A DNA stretch of 64,000 nt from Agrocybe praecox (GCA_964017145.1 OZ024845.1:2294001-2358000); one strand, 5' to 3'; counted from the first letter of the stretch, positions 23,057 through 35,862 are shown. The notes: generated by a model from the sequence alone, not told the origin. Program-made: numbers and translations.

Positions 23057-26000
23057 TTGGTTCGTTAGCAGCAGCGAGACAACATCGTTTATTGATCTCA
23101 TAAAATAGACATGGACCATGCCTTCTATGAACATGAATAATTAAATAACCGACTTCAGACAGACTTTATCATCAAACCCACGTGGAATTACTTTTATCAC
23201 TCACATGAAGGTGTGCGGGCTTTGGTGAGGAATTCACGGAGAGTCAATAGGATGCTTGCAGTGTTCGAGGTCCATCCCTAATTACAACCGAGATCTGTCT
23301 CCCAATCGGCGTCCGTACCGCCACTACTGAATCTAGTTTTCCATTGTTTTAAATAGAACACGACGATGCCTTTAAACTAAAACGATAAGAGACCTCCGAC
23401 GCATCAAAGATTAATCTTTTACCAGCCTCTTACCTTTGATTGTACAAAAAACAGTCGGATTAAAGTTGAATGAATCACAGCATACGTATTGTGCTTATAA
23501 GATTCTCTGGTGAAGTCGTCGGGCGTCTTTGTGATTCTCTCATAAACATGTTCTTGGAAGGTTTCTGGCACTGCCAGCTAACACGGTTGTCATTGAGATT
23601 TCTCTTGTGAGACTCTCGTCTGTGAATTACTCTAAATGCGCCCAAGGTCAATATAATTCGTGTACGCATGCAACATCGCTTAAACGACGCAGTTAGCATT
23701 GAAATCGAGGAGCCATATCATCCAATTGAATTGCCGTTACCCTCCGCTCACTTTCTCGACAATTGAAAATTGACTCGCTCGAAGATCCGTGGTTCGACCG
23801 CCTATACTAGCGAGGTAGTGATCGTGACTGTTGCAAAACGACCAAGTTCTCATGTTCTCGAGGCAACAGGGAGGGGAGCTAAGCGATAATAGAACCACGA
23901 GTTTCATCTACTGATAAAGTTGGCGGTGCCCATATAAGTATCCAGAGACTGTGCTTCTATCAATGTCGACGACGACGCTCATTACACGGTACCGCCACCA
24001 ATTTCCACGGTCATTATGGCATTCCTTCTTCAATGCGTGGATTCCACCCCACACTCCTCTTGCATGGGAGATTTTTTGCAGGGACTAGAGAGTCGTATTG
24101 GCCACAGGCTATCTCGAAAGCATGGCAAGATCCGGCCTCAATAAATGCCAGTCTCTATAAACTTACCATTAGACTGTTTCCCGAGCTTCTAACTCAAGCT
24201 AATCATAACATCTCGACGTGAAACGACGGGCCGTTGAGTACTGTGATCAAGAATCTAGCAAACCATTTATTGGTAAAGTGAGCCTACTCGAGACATTCGT
24301 CGTAATCAACTTTTCAGGCACCTAAAATGATTCATTGTCGCAACCCTTGCCCGCAAGCCGCAAGTGCCTTTCTTTCTCTAGGCGGCCCAAAACAACTTCC
24401 CTTTTCGGCAAAAATTATGTTATGTGTGCCTGTGTGGTCGTGCTTGGCCATGATCTAAATTTGGAATTCATGATAAACTCCGAACTAACTTCATGCTTAA
24501 AAGATAAATCTATGGTAACAACAAACCTGAATCATCAAGATAAATTATGTAGATCTATACATAGTAGAATATTAAATACGAACTAGTACCGACTATTTTC
24601 AATTATCCTGAATGTCAACGTTACGGCAAATCTACCGTACTCACGCTAATAGGATGAAATTACTAGTATCGGATAAGGATATTCAACACAAGACCATCTA
24701 ATGCCAGGCGCCTGCCGCAAAGATAACCTGCTAATTAGGCAAGACACGCGCAAAGCGTGATCTGTTCTAGGGTCGCCCCAACTACCAGCCAACTGTCTTC
24801 AGCATACATGGAAAGGTGTAGAAACATGGAACCATTCCGTCATCTTTGGAATACTGCCTCGTTGAATCCTCATTGCTGCCTCGTGTATATTTGTGACTCA
24901 TACTATAGGGAAGGAGGAGTGAGGGACAGTGGTACAACAACTGTGCATCATATCGAACGAATCAGTGTTGATTATCGTTTCGGCCCCTCTAGTAAGAACA
25001 CTCGTCCATGGAGTGTCCATGCAATAATCCTGGCATGTGAGCATGTCATATCCGGTGATCTTAAGGCAGGAACGAGGGTTCGATGTTCAATCGTCGCACA
25101 ATTGCCTGCTGCCACTCGAATCAGCTCGTCAGTGCTGTGTGCGAGCGATACGGACGGCGCAGTGCGTGACTCAGAAATCTGGACATTAACTTCTGCAAAT
25201 CCCTCCAGGAAGCAACTTCATATGACAAGTCAAAGTGTCTTCCTTGAGGCCCGTTCAATGTATTGAAATCTCAAGAGGCCCGGTTCTCGTGAGATTGATT
25301 TTCCATGAGTCGAAATTTGGAATGCCACACGTTAGCCTATCCTAAGTATTGGGTGTGCTAGTCGTTGAAAATCGCTCCGTATATAAGCGGATAAGCACTT
25401 CATTGTGATGCTCAATCTAACCAACCAAATCCGCAGGCCGTTGTCGATTCGGATTTATTCTTGAAGCAGGTTGGAAGCAGGCTCAAAGTTCCCCCATGAT
25501 ACTATTTTTAACCCCATGTGATCGAGGAAATGTAAAAATAGGACTGTCTCCGAGTCCCTTGGCAGATTAGGCATGGTGTATGTGCCTCTTAGAACTGCTT
25601 ATCACCACACACGTAAAGCCCTTAGTATATGCAAGTGTGTTAATTGACAACATTTTCTTAAAAAATTTGGGGCTAAATCAACTATATACTTATAAGTGCC
25701 ATTACCATTACCGGCGGCAAGGATGTATTTCTTGGGCAAGTCCGTCCAAGACTCCAACTTGTCATGGGAGATGTTATTCATCGAAGGTGTCGAGAACTCA
25801 CGCTAATGCTTGTCAGCTAATCCGTATTCAAGCCCGCTCCAATTGCCTGGCTTGACATTTTCATTGTGCTAGTTATACACCACCCACTAGAATATGACAT
25901 ATGACGATCCCACTTCCCACAGGCGAACAGATTTGCAGCTCTCTAAAAATGAATGGGGTCGTAGAGCTTTTTTGGGGATTGTTTACCTCGACATATAGTA

Positions 26001-26760
26001 TGTGGAGTATCAATATAGGAGGGACTGGGGACTCCTCGATCTTAACATTTATTTTGGTCCATGGAACTTGCAAATCGCCTTACACTCAAGGAGTAGAAGC
26101 CCAGGTGAAATTGAGTTAGAAGAATAAACGATGAAGTACTGAACGACATGATCTACACAAAATATGTCGAATACATAGGAAATTACATCTACAAGTTAGT
26201 ACTTTTACAAACAAGCGGTATACAAATGTCCATATAGGAAACTGCAACAGAATGAGAAGGAACGTATACTAGGATAGCACAATGCCATGATTATCATGGA
26301 TAAAGGAAAGTGTCGAACAAAAATGGAGCCAGGGAGATCTGATACGTGCAGTGCAGAAAGAAAGCAAGGGTAGTTTAAGACATCGAGGGTACCAAAGAAA
26401 TAAAAAAGATGGAACAAAATGCAAAAAGAGGGTGAGGTGTATGCTATGAAGTGCGCATCCACAGATTCGGTCTAAACCCGTTACCCAACAGGTGGGATGA
26501 GGAAGATGACTATTCAAATAATATTCGCGTTGCGACAAAAAAACGAAGGTTTGGCGAGAAAAGCATAACGAAATTGGCGATGAAAAGCCCGGGAGCTGAA
26601 ATGAAAGCAAGACAACGGTGCAGGAAGGATGATGCAGCTGGAAGAGGGGTTAATTAGCCATCGTAAAATAATTATTTTATTTGTCTTGACCCACCAAATC
26701 TTGGCGAAGGCCAAGGCCACCATCAGGCAAACCGCTTTCGACCACTAACCACCACGATCT
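23057..26760. other. Gene-poor stretch
   Basis: 3.7 kb without a convincing gene. The longest open frame is a 169-codon one at 24757-25266 (+), which shows no domain, no flanking splice structure and an ordinary mix of residues. The sequence is AT-leaning with scattered short palindromes. I saw no transposase or reverse transcriptase remnants. Confidence 0.4.
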
Positions 26761-28931
26761 TCAAGAAAATCCCATGTATGGCAACGACCAACGCCTAGCG
26801 CCCAGGAAATTGGGTGTTCCATTGTAATGGGCGTGCTGGACGTTCGACGGGAAGACAGCCTATATGGTAAACAGAACAAAACAAGTTCTTGTCAGGAACC
26901 CAGAAAAAGAAGATTAATGAAACCTCGTTACGTACAGCGTTGTACCCGCTGGCATCATTGCAGGTACTGCTTGCGCTGCTTGGCGAGTACTCTCGTATGG
27001 ACGGCTCAAGGTCAAGATATTGCTGTCGAGGATCCCTTTCAACGCGCATGTATGAAGCCGAAACAGAGGATGTTGTCATCGGCCTTTGGACCTCATAGTT
27101 TCCAACAAACGAGCTGGTTTCTGTTGTGGAATTTGATCCTAGCGGTACGTCTTTCTCTTGGTGATGTAACGACTGGACAGTATCAATTATATGCGCGTTT
27201 TGTCGCTGGGAATGATGGGTAGGGAGATGGTGTATGGTGTTTCCCGGCATAGGCTGGGTCTGTGAGCTGTGTGTAACCAGGTTGGAGTGGGTTTGCGATT
27301 TGGGCATTGTTAGATGTGGCATGCTTGCTTTGCGCAGGTATGGATGGGACAGAGCTGGACGCGTCATATAATTGCATCAGCATTTGCGACGAGTTTTTTT
27401 TTTTAAAAAAAAAACACTTACTAGTATGCAATCTAGGCTTTCCTCCTGCATACCCATGTCCAAGTTCGAATTTACCCTGAGACGCTGGAGCTGAAGCAGG
27501 GTAGCTGATTTCTGCATTGTATTGCTCGGAGCTGTCGTTCCACATTGGTGCTGAAAAATACCCCGAGTCGTCCGTCGTTTCGTATGCTTTGTGTATGCGT
27601 CCTTGAAAACTCTGAGGACTACTGTGGAGTGGAGTGTGAATCGAGTGCGAGCTGATAGTATCGCCCTCGGATTGGTTCTCGCAGTCTGTCCCAGACCACG
27701 AGTCGCTTTGGGCTTCCAGTTGCTCACCCTCCTCCATCTCTTCAAATCGTTGACCATGCCGACCGGACTCGCAACCTATACTATGCGCAATGGCAGAATT
27801 GGTTACTTCATCGGAGTGTAACTCGAATCCAGGTGAAAAGCTTCTGAGCTGAGACACTTCATCGGCGTTCATCGGAATCGTCGGAGTAATAGCAAGTGGA
27901 CTGGCTTCGTCGCTGGCAGGCCTGTTCGTCTGTTCGTCGTCGTCTTCGATAACCAGTCCTTCGAGCTGAAGCTGGAATTCAAGCATCACCGGTTCCTCTT
28001 CCAGCGGACCCGCCTCTCCACACCATGACGCCTGGGATCCATCTGCCGCATACGCATCCTCGTCAAAGTTGGTGCTCAAGCTATTTATCGCGAACGGGTT
28101 GAGCCTGAAGACACCCATCATCAGTCTCATTTCCTTGCTTGCCTGCGTCGCGCGCAGAGGAACTTCTGTGGGAGGAGCGAGCGATTGACTGATAAGGCTA
28201 CTCAGTTGTGCAGTCCGAGTGGAAGGCGAATCCTTCTTTTTCCCCTTTGTCGTTGGCGTAAATGTTGGATTCTCCGAAATGAAGCAACCCGCTTGGTCAT
28301 TCGGTTCCACTTTCACGAACTGGCGCGACGAGGGATGAGAGGCAGCGGTTGCAGGAAAGGAACTGCTCCTCGATGTTGTCTGCTCTACGGACTCATCTAC
28401 GTCGGCTGCATCGCTTTGGAATGGGGTATAGCGCATATCCATATCCGCATTGGACCTAGGGCTATCCCATCCCTTTGTACCGGTGCCATAGTCCGATGAA
28501 GATGTGTGCGATAATGGAGATTCGTCGCGCGTAGTTCTCAGCCCATATTGAGCAAGGTCGTTGCCCGACGCCGGTGGTGACGACAGAGACAAAGACGCGC
28601 GTTGTGAGGCAATCGGATAGTCTGGAATTGGCATTGAGATTAAGGATGTTTGGTATACATTTTCCGGTTGATGTTGCAGTGATCGAGGGTTCGGCTCCCT
28701 GGAATACGATGTGTTGCCCTTCCAAGAAGAGCCGCATGTCGATGAAGATGCAGCAGAATGTTGCTCAGGAAGATAGGATGTAAAAGAGGACGACGACCAA
28801 TCATGACCACGACTTGGAATCGACGTGGGTATCATCGGCATCGAGCTACCAGAGGCATCGGGACTCTGGTAGTATGCAGATGACCATTGGAAAGATTTGT
28901 TAGCAGCGAGAGGGTTTTGGTACAGAGACAT
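26761..28931 (-). CDS. Ser/Gln-rich orphan protein, probably nuclear or regulatory
   Basis: Three exons can be read. Exon 1 runs from 28931 to a GTAAGT donor after ..RLHT near 27421. Exon 2 starts after GCGTCCAG near 27357 and ends at a GTACGT donor near 26935. Exon 3 starts after CATATAG near 26860 and ends at the stop at 26761 (..FLGARRWSLPYMGFS). The phases agree. The product is about 690 residues, rich in Ser, Gln, Pro, Asp and Glu. One conserved-looking hydrophobic block is near the middle: TAQLSSLISQSLAPP and KEMRLMMGVFRLNPFAI, followed by acidic stretches (LVIEDDDEQ, EEMEEGEQLE). There are no membrane segments. The composition suggests a transcription or cell-cycle regulator, but I do not recognise a family. 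Confidence 0.65.
27394..27414. repeat. T11/A10 palindrome inside an intron
   Basis: Eleven T followed directly by ten A lie just inside the 5' end of the first intron of the orphan gene. The tract is self-complementary and prone to slippage. Confidence 0.8.
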
Positions 28932-31900
28932 GGACGAAAATTGGCACGGGAATCACGAAAGGGAAAAGGATATCAACAAAAGCGGAGGCGGAGACGATGG
29001 TTTAAAAGAAGTGCATATTGAACTAAGTCTGAAGGTGTCTCCAAAATTGAGAGCTGGCTTGCAATGGCATGGCAGGTGGATGTCGCTTCCCTTACCGAGG
29101 ATCATTATTATCATCTTTCCCCTCAGATCTACGATGCCGCGATCTCTCCTTTCGTACCTATCGCTCTGATACAAGTCGACGTCCGACTAAACTTTTTTGG
29201 TTATTATACGACATTACACACGCGGGCCTCACTTTTTCGACGCGCGAGGACCTGTTCCCATATATGGGCCTACTTCCCGAGGGGATCCACAATATCGCCA
29301 CATCGTGTACCGTTTTCAATCTCCGCCTCCTCATCATTGGTCCGGCCACTTTCGGCATTGAAGTTATGTGATTAAGGAGGAATATTTTCAGGTCACTTTT
29401 CACTATCTTCCCTGCTTTTTGTACCCCCAGGACTGCAGATTCGCTTCATTTCCAGCATGTTGGTGCACGATCCTGACGATTGGTACCTACGATCTGCAGT
29501 GCTGGTTGCTTAGGCGCGCGATATGTCCAGCAACGACTCTGGTGCACACCCTTTTTGTGTTTCCCAGCCCTGTCACGGCAAACTCTGGTCAATCACCTCT
29601 CACAAGAAGTGTAATTCATGTGCTGAGGATACGAACTTACTCGGACACTGTATACCCGGCGTTCTAAATCAAGGGACCGTATGCATGACGCATTCTCTGT
29701 CTGGTCGACTTTTCCGATGGAAATTCGACAAACTTTCAAAAATGATTGAATTTACAAACTCAAGAATGTCCACTCGCGCCGGGTTTGATCGTTTTGTTAG
29801 CTCACATAGAAGCTCGACTTGATTCTCATTAACCATATCATTAATCATTGGTCACCAGAGGCTGCAGCAAGACATAAACATCAGCGAAATCGATAGCCCT
29901 TCAGTCGCTTTGTAGCCACATCCCCAACTAGATAGCCCGTTTTCAACGCGTCTACTGCCCTGCCTGGTGACCTCAATTCCTCAGTCTTTTCTCATCCTAG
30001 TGCTCTTAGAACTGTCGCAGCCGAAGTCATAAAGGAATTTCAACTCTCTATTGGGCATTTAATCTCCAATTGAAATCATACACTATATCCCACATTTTTT
30101 CAAGTCTATTAAAAATATCAGACGGCGATCCACATTTACATCTGATCAGAACATGCACGACGTTCAACTGCTGATTACGCGTTGACGTTATTAATTTGAT
30201 CTCGATCGCGTCCTAAAATCAAAACGTTATCTTATCCTGCCTAGGAGCGGACCGATGAATCCGCTTGTCAGTTCTCCATCCCAAATCTGGAGAACAATGA
30301 AACTTATGTACACCCAGGCCGCTGGAGATGGTAAATATAAAAAATCCGCCATCTTTTAGACAGACGGCTCAATGGAAGAACTCGCCGATCCGCGTCAGGA
30401 CTCAGAGAGAAAATAGAATGTTTGCTCCGACAAATGACAGTCCGCTATTTTTCGCCCAGCCTTTGTGTCATCCGTGTCATTGCTATGCCAGTCCCAAGTT
30501 CTCCGGTCAATAATTCCCGATAAGGGCCTTGCGATCCTCGTGCGGCGATGGTGGTTGGCCGTTGAATACATTTTTTCACTGCCGACTAGCAGTGACGTAC
30601 AAAATTTCAATTCAAATGTTGGTCGCGACCGGATACTAGGAGCCTAAGACGCGGGATAGAATGATATTCTTTTGGCTCAAGGAGGCAAGCACGGGCCACC
30701 AACGAGTCGTAAGTCCTAACCCATAACTTTAGCCTGTTGTGCTTTGTTGGCATCAACACTTAATAGCCTGTTCGGTTAATCAGTTTTAAACCATATTTAT
30801 ACAGTATGTGTGTGGGTCCTCTAATAACCGAAGCGGAGACGCCGCTACTTGTTCCGGTTGGTTGTCCTTCTTACATCCGTTCCGAATAATGTCTTCAAGA
30901 CTAGGCTATGAAGACGTACGTTACTTGTGATCAGAAAATTTCCAAGTAATTTATCTACTTTTGACTGAGCATGTTTACTGTTTCTACTAGTTGATATCAT
31001 CTCTCTTGAATAAGGTTCTAGCCAGAAGTGAATATACATATGTAGGGGGCCGAGCGTGCCGTTGTTGAGCGTCTCAGTGGCGTTCTATGACATAGATTTA
31101 CTAACACACTGTTATTAAATCGGTATCAGTAACCAGTTAAGCGCTCTACTTACGAATTGGTCATCTTTCGCCAAGTTGCGACTACACTTTTCATTTCTTG
31201 GGGTGTTTTTTGAATTATGCGGAACCGCTTTTCCGATAACCGGCTGACCTTTGCTTCTAGGAGTCTGGACTCTGAAGGCGTTACGGAAGAGAAAATTAAT
31301 GTCGCTTGTCGGCACAAAGCAACGTCGGGCCAATTGCATGATATACCTTATGTGGTGGTGGCTACAAAAAATTCCTTGAGCAAGTGAACGATTCGAGTCA
31401 ATCAGTATCTCTTTACGTCGTCTAAGGAGAGGCGTACATATTTCTCCGTGTATTCCAGGCTAGAAAAGACAATCAAAGGAGCTAGTATCATCTAAATGGA
31501 GAAATTTGAGTTTAATTTTAGCAGTCCAAGTACATACTTATCATAGAGCCAAGTTTAAAATTATCTGGCATAGATCACGTAGAACCTACGCTGTGCCCTT
31601 GTACGTAAGATAAAAACGTGGCGGCAAAAGCCGATTATAAACCACAAAACCCCATGGACTTTCATATGCATCCCAAGAGACAACGATATCGGTTACACGG
31701 TCCTCAGATGGATTTTTATCACAGATCAAATATTGCGTAGTCGACGTGAGGAATGCTAACTAGTAGTGCAAGATATAAAATTTCTTTACACCCTGGGGCC
31801 TGGGACACAGATAACATTAATAAATGGTGGTGATCTAGACTACACTGACCCATATAAGGCGCATGCGCTCAAATATCAAAATCAAACCAACCAATCTACG

Positions 31901-32969
31901 TAATGCATGCATTCAACAACATTGAAACAGTTTGTTGTTTAAGTACGACATCTTGTTACATAGTGTGGATTTGAAAGACCGTGGTATGTATGACTGTGAT
32001 ACATGCCCTTCCAGTGGTGAAAGCTTATTACTGTGAAAATTAAAAGAACGGACCCTCGGATGTGTGGTCGACAGTCATTGGTGGAGTTGACCTTAACTCA
32101 AAATTGAAAACGCAAAGTCTCTCAAATGACATAACTCTTCACGGAAGTAGCGTGGAAAGAAGAAATTTTAAGCTCTATGTTTCTTGAACAGAGAACAGCT
32201 GTGAGCCTAGGTAAATCTAAAAATATTTTACAAGAGAGTCATTCTTGCCTTCGCCTCAAGTTGACGGATGGACTCGAAATTGACGCGGAGAGTACACCTT
32301 CCGAATGTTCGTATCAGCTAGGATAAGCAAAATAACGGCATAAAAGGACATAGCAGAAGGGCCCAGACTCCCAATAGTTGAGGAAGAACATAATATTAAA
32401 CTGTAAAGTTATTTATGTGTGATGCAGCAGGATAGATAGCCAGAGAAAGCAAATCAGCGTTCGTAGAGAGGAGGAAAGCCAAAAAAAAACCTAGAACTGG
32501 AAGAAATGTCAGTTGTATAGGACTGGGTTAGAGAGCGGAGAACTTGGAAGAAATGCCATGTCAAAACTTTATTCATACTTTTTTTGTTTTGTGCCCCAAA
32601 GCCTACCTGTGTGTATTCATTCATTCCAAAAATGTATCGCAGTATGCCATGGATTAAAAAGAGGTTTGGAGTGGGAGTTACTTACCTAGAATATCGTCCC
32701 ATTTCGCAGAAGATGGCTGATGTGGACCAAAATCGCATTGGTGATGACGGGTGGATGGAAAGACAAGTCCCTGTTTCTTTGATGCAACCGGCGGCTTAGT
32801 ATCAGGTGAGAACTTCGCCACATGAATAATCGCACGCCAACGACGTATCATGATATGATACAGGAAGAAAATACACGCAGTAATGCGTATTTAACAATCA
32901 TTGGCTATACCCTCTAATACTACAATATAAGATGCATGACTCTCTAACATACATCGATTACTTGTACTG
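28932..32969. other. Long gene-poor stretch, left part
   Basis: About 4 kb of AT-leaning sequence. The first few hundred bases are probably promoter and 5' UTR of the orphan gene at 26761-28931. The rest has only short frames (below 105 codons) with no domain and no clear transposon proteins. Confidence 0.4.
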
Positions 32970-33205
32970 ACACCGCTGGAAAGAACGTCTATTTTTCGTC
33001 AAAATAGCGTTTGAGAAATATGTATCATATTTTGGATACGGCCAAAATAGCCATCGGGCATACCAATCATGGGAACCTCGAAGGGTCGGACATACCAAAT
33101 ATGACGGTCCCAATAGCTATTTCGCGGAGAAATGACTGTTGAAATTACAAAACATATTCATTAATGGCTATTTGGACGGTAAGTACCTCTTCTCGCCAGC
33201 GGTGT
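32970..33205. mobile_element. Inverted-repeat element, MITE-like
   Basis: A 236-bp unit begins with ACACCGCTGG and ends with its complement CCAGCGGTGT. The first and last 60-65 bp are imperfect inverted copies, including TC(A/C)AAATAGC and GAAATATGT in both arms. A second inner motif, AATAGC(C/T)AT, recurs. It has no coding capacity. No clear target-site duplication could be seen, so the superfamily is open. It could also be a solo fold-back repeat. Confidence 0.5.
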
Positions 33206-33334
33206 GAAAGGCCTCTGCGGCAAACTTTTGCCGGCCATTGCGAGTTTCGGAGTTGAACTTGTTGGCGGTCATTTAAACGCGGAACCTCTTGCCGCGAACG
33301 GGTACGTCGGGCATTAAAGTTCCATTAGTGAACC

Positions 33335-33342
33335 TATAAAGG
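33335..33342 (+). promoter_or_regulatory. TATA-like box before a doubtful small gene
   Basis: TATAAAGG lies about 80 bp upstream of the ATG at 33416, at a spacing like the TATA boxes of the hydrophobins in this window. Confidence 0.3.
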
Positions 33343-33415
33343 TATTACATTTGTCTTTTGCTGACTGACGTACATATCTCTCAAGGTTTCGACCTTCACA
33401 CTTTAGCACCTTCAC

Positions 33416-33875
33416 ATGGTGAGTGCTGCACATTTAATGAACTAGGACTTGGGTCTGCTTTCAGAAATTCTGGGTGTCATCTGCTGCCAGTGTCATCTAA
33501 ATCGATGTTAGGTCATATCTGAGCGGCAGGAGCTACGCCTTTGATTTCACTTGACCCCTTGATAGCTGTTTAGCTGGAATCACTGTCCTCGGAGGAGCTG
33601 GTAATGAAAAAGAAGTCCTACGGCCCCATGCATTCGTAGATCCGATATCCTGTACAATGAATTCTGATGATCCTCAAGATTCTTTTGGACCCGGAGGTGA
33701 CAGAACCTCAGAGCATGTGCGTGTATCATCAGACTTTCAACTCTCAGATGGTATTAAATGGGTTGCGCATACGTACCGGAGATTTCTGGTTATCAAGGTA
33801 CATGGTTTGCGATTCTCCGTTGGCAATGGGTTTGACTGTACTAACTCCTGTTGGCTAAAGGTTATATCATCGTAA
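33416..33875 (+). CDS. Doubtful small spliced gene or pseudogene
   Basis: An ATG at 33416 is followed at once by GTGAGT; removing an intron up to TTTCAG near 33464 gives MKFWVSSAASV, which looks like a signal peptide start. Later frames read GITVLGGAGNEKEVL, then RPHAFVDPISCTMNS and GPGGDRTSEHVRVSSDF, up to about 33800. I could not join the pieces into one frame with confident splice sites, so this is either a gene with unusual introns or a decayed one. I do not recognise the family. Confidence 0.22.
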
Positions 33876-34616
33876 AGATATTGAGTTGAGGATTCACTGC
33901 GCTTACCCAGGAAAGCCTCATGACGCTCCATCTGATGAATCCTTATCTTTAGCTCACCCGTAAGGCTTCCCCGAGTTTTTCGTATCGCCGTACTTTAAGC
34001 TCAGTAGAGTTAAGTCTCGTCAGGATCATATCTGGTTTTATGTTGCACTATTACTCATATATTATCAAATAATACGGTCACAAATCAAAATTCTACTTAT
34101 CAGCGGACCCCAGGAACAATTGTGGTTCGATCACTACAGACTTATAGGAGGGGGGGGACAATATTGCTAACTTTGATGTGGAAGGTGCTCTTCCCCAGTC
34201 ACTATTCAGCAAGTATAAAGGAATATCAACAGTACTCTTCTGCTATCACTGTCGGACCATTTGAAAGTCTAGTGTCTGTCTCTGATTGATGTAGGCGTAG
34301 CGCTCTACATGCTAACTTACTAGGCGGACATCGGACGGCTTAAATTACGTTCTGTCTTCATGGCAACTTTTCACAGAAATCGATAAGGATAAGTATGACG
34401 CACTGAGTAATATTGTAAAGTAAAAAATGGCTCTTACATTGCAGATCACATCTTTGAAGAGACTTTGAGAAGCGTGCGCCGTGAACCCATTCGGCCGGCA
34501 CGGAGTTTAAATAACATGAAAATTCCCAGGGTGCCTGAACAAGCCAGGCGCGGTGACGTATAAAGAAACTCTTTTAACGCCCACGACAATTAACGGGTTA
34601 AGAGGAAGATTGTAGC
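33876..34616. other. Intergenic, upstream of the CFA20 gene
   Basis: No gene seen. There is a G9 run near 34150. Confidence 0.4.
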
Positions 34617-35862
34617 ATGCTTTTCTCATCAGCTGTGCAAGCTTCGACCTTATCTCTTTTCTCATCAACGAACTCGGAATCCCTGAACCTGTTCAGCTTG
34701 TCTATCGATCAAGACTTGCCTTCTGACTCTTTCATCGTTCTTCTTCATGACCGACTTTCCAGTCCAATCCCTGATTTCCCAAGGGTGCTGTTAAATCTAC
34801 CATCAGCCGGCCACGATGATGATGATGCTCAACAAGAGCAGCAGCAGCGTACAGGCGAATTGGAACAGACCGTTCTGCATATTCAATCTCCAACGATCCA
34901 AACCACTTATGTCCAATCACCGCCAGTTCTTCCTCCTTTGGGAGAAATCAATGAATGCGGTGACAATTCAATAGGCCTGGGAGTAAAGCATCCATGGATT
35001 CATCTACAGGTGCGCAATCTCGGACGAGAATGGTCTTTTGAGACAGGAATAGTGGATCATGCCGGACGGATAGGGATCATACGGTTTTCTACTTTTCAGG
35101 TAAATTTGCCTATCTTTCTGTGGAAATCACTCGATGCCCGCCCTGTGAAGAACTTGGCTGCCAGTAAAGTACTAGTCCCAACCTTTGACAAACTGCTAAT
35201 AGAGACAGGCCACTGAGGAATATTAATGCAGATACACCCACGATCTTAGACTCAAGATCAAGGGTTTTCAATGCGACTTCAGCGCATTTGATTCCATCAC
35301 CCGAAGCTTTACATTCTCTCAGTCGTCGGTCTTTGGCTTGTAGCTATCGACGTACATTGAATGCTTAAATTCTTCTATACCAAACACGGATTTTTGTTTT
35401 TTATTTTATTTTAAAGAAATTATTATTATCGACTTTCCAGCTGATTAAAGATAATAACCACAGAAAACACCTCGTCTCAAGCTGAACCGCAAGAAGCCTG
35501 GACATCCACCGCTTCTCCTTCTTCCCCTCTCATTCCCATCTCAATCGTCGCCCCCCTTTACTCCATGGAGCATCATTAATATCCACTTTCCTTCTCTTCT
35601 TCCGTTTTTTTCGTCCCCTCGTCTTCGCTCCGAAGATCAAGAAGACCTGAATGAAGATTCCGAATCAAGGACGTCGATGATGTGGTCAGCCAACGCGCAT
35701 GCGAGGACGCCCGTAGCCTCTGCAGGCCCCGTCCCGGCGGGCACATACTCATGTGTACTTTACGTGCGCGTTTATGCCAATTGTCGCCTTAGGCGCATTT
35801 GGTTCAGCGAAATCTCATCGGAGAAGACGGAGCCATGGGAATTTACTCTGTACTCGAATTGA
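34617..35862 (+). CDS. CFA20-domain protein (CFAP20 / DUF667 family)
   Basis: Two exons (34617-35099 and 35464-35862) join in phase 0 to 293 codons. The start MLFSSAVQASTLSLFSS, the block TTYVQSPP..LGVKHPWIHLQVRNLGREW, then FETGIVDHAGRIGIIRFSTFQ, and the C-terminal VLYVRVYANCRLRRIWFSE line up in order with the animal CFAP20 domain, which ends in a similar HANCRIRRVYFSD motif. Two low-complexity insertions are added: an Asp/Gln-rich loop (HDDDDAQQEQQQR) and a Pro/Leu/Ser-rich loop in exon 2. The family is best known as an inner-junction protein of ciliary doublet microtubules, but is also linked to nuclear RNA polymerase II-related functions in animals. With no cilia in mushrooms, a nuclear role is more likely here; that is inference. 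The 364-nt intron is far longer than others in the window. Confidence 0.82.

Noticed and set aside
24757..25266. 169-codon open frame on the plus strand
   Set aside because: It has no domain, no flanking splice signals, and a length that can arise by chance in 64 kb over six frames.
34128..34145. GGTTCGATC, a possible tRNA B box
   Set aside because: The surrounding bases do not form a T stem or an acceptor stem.
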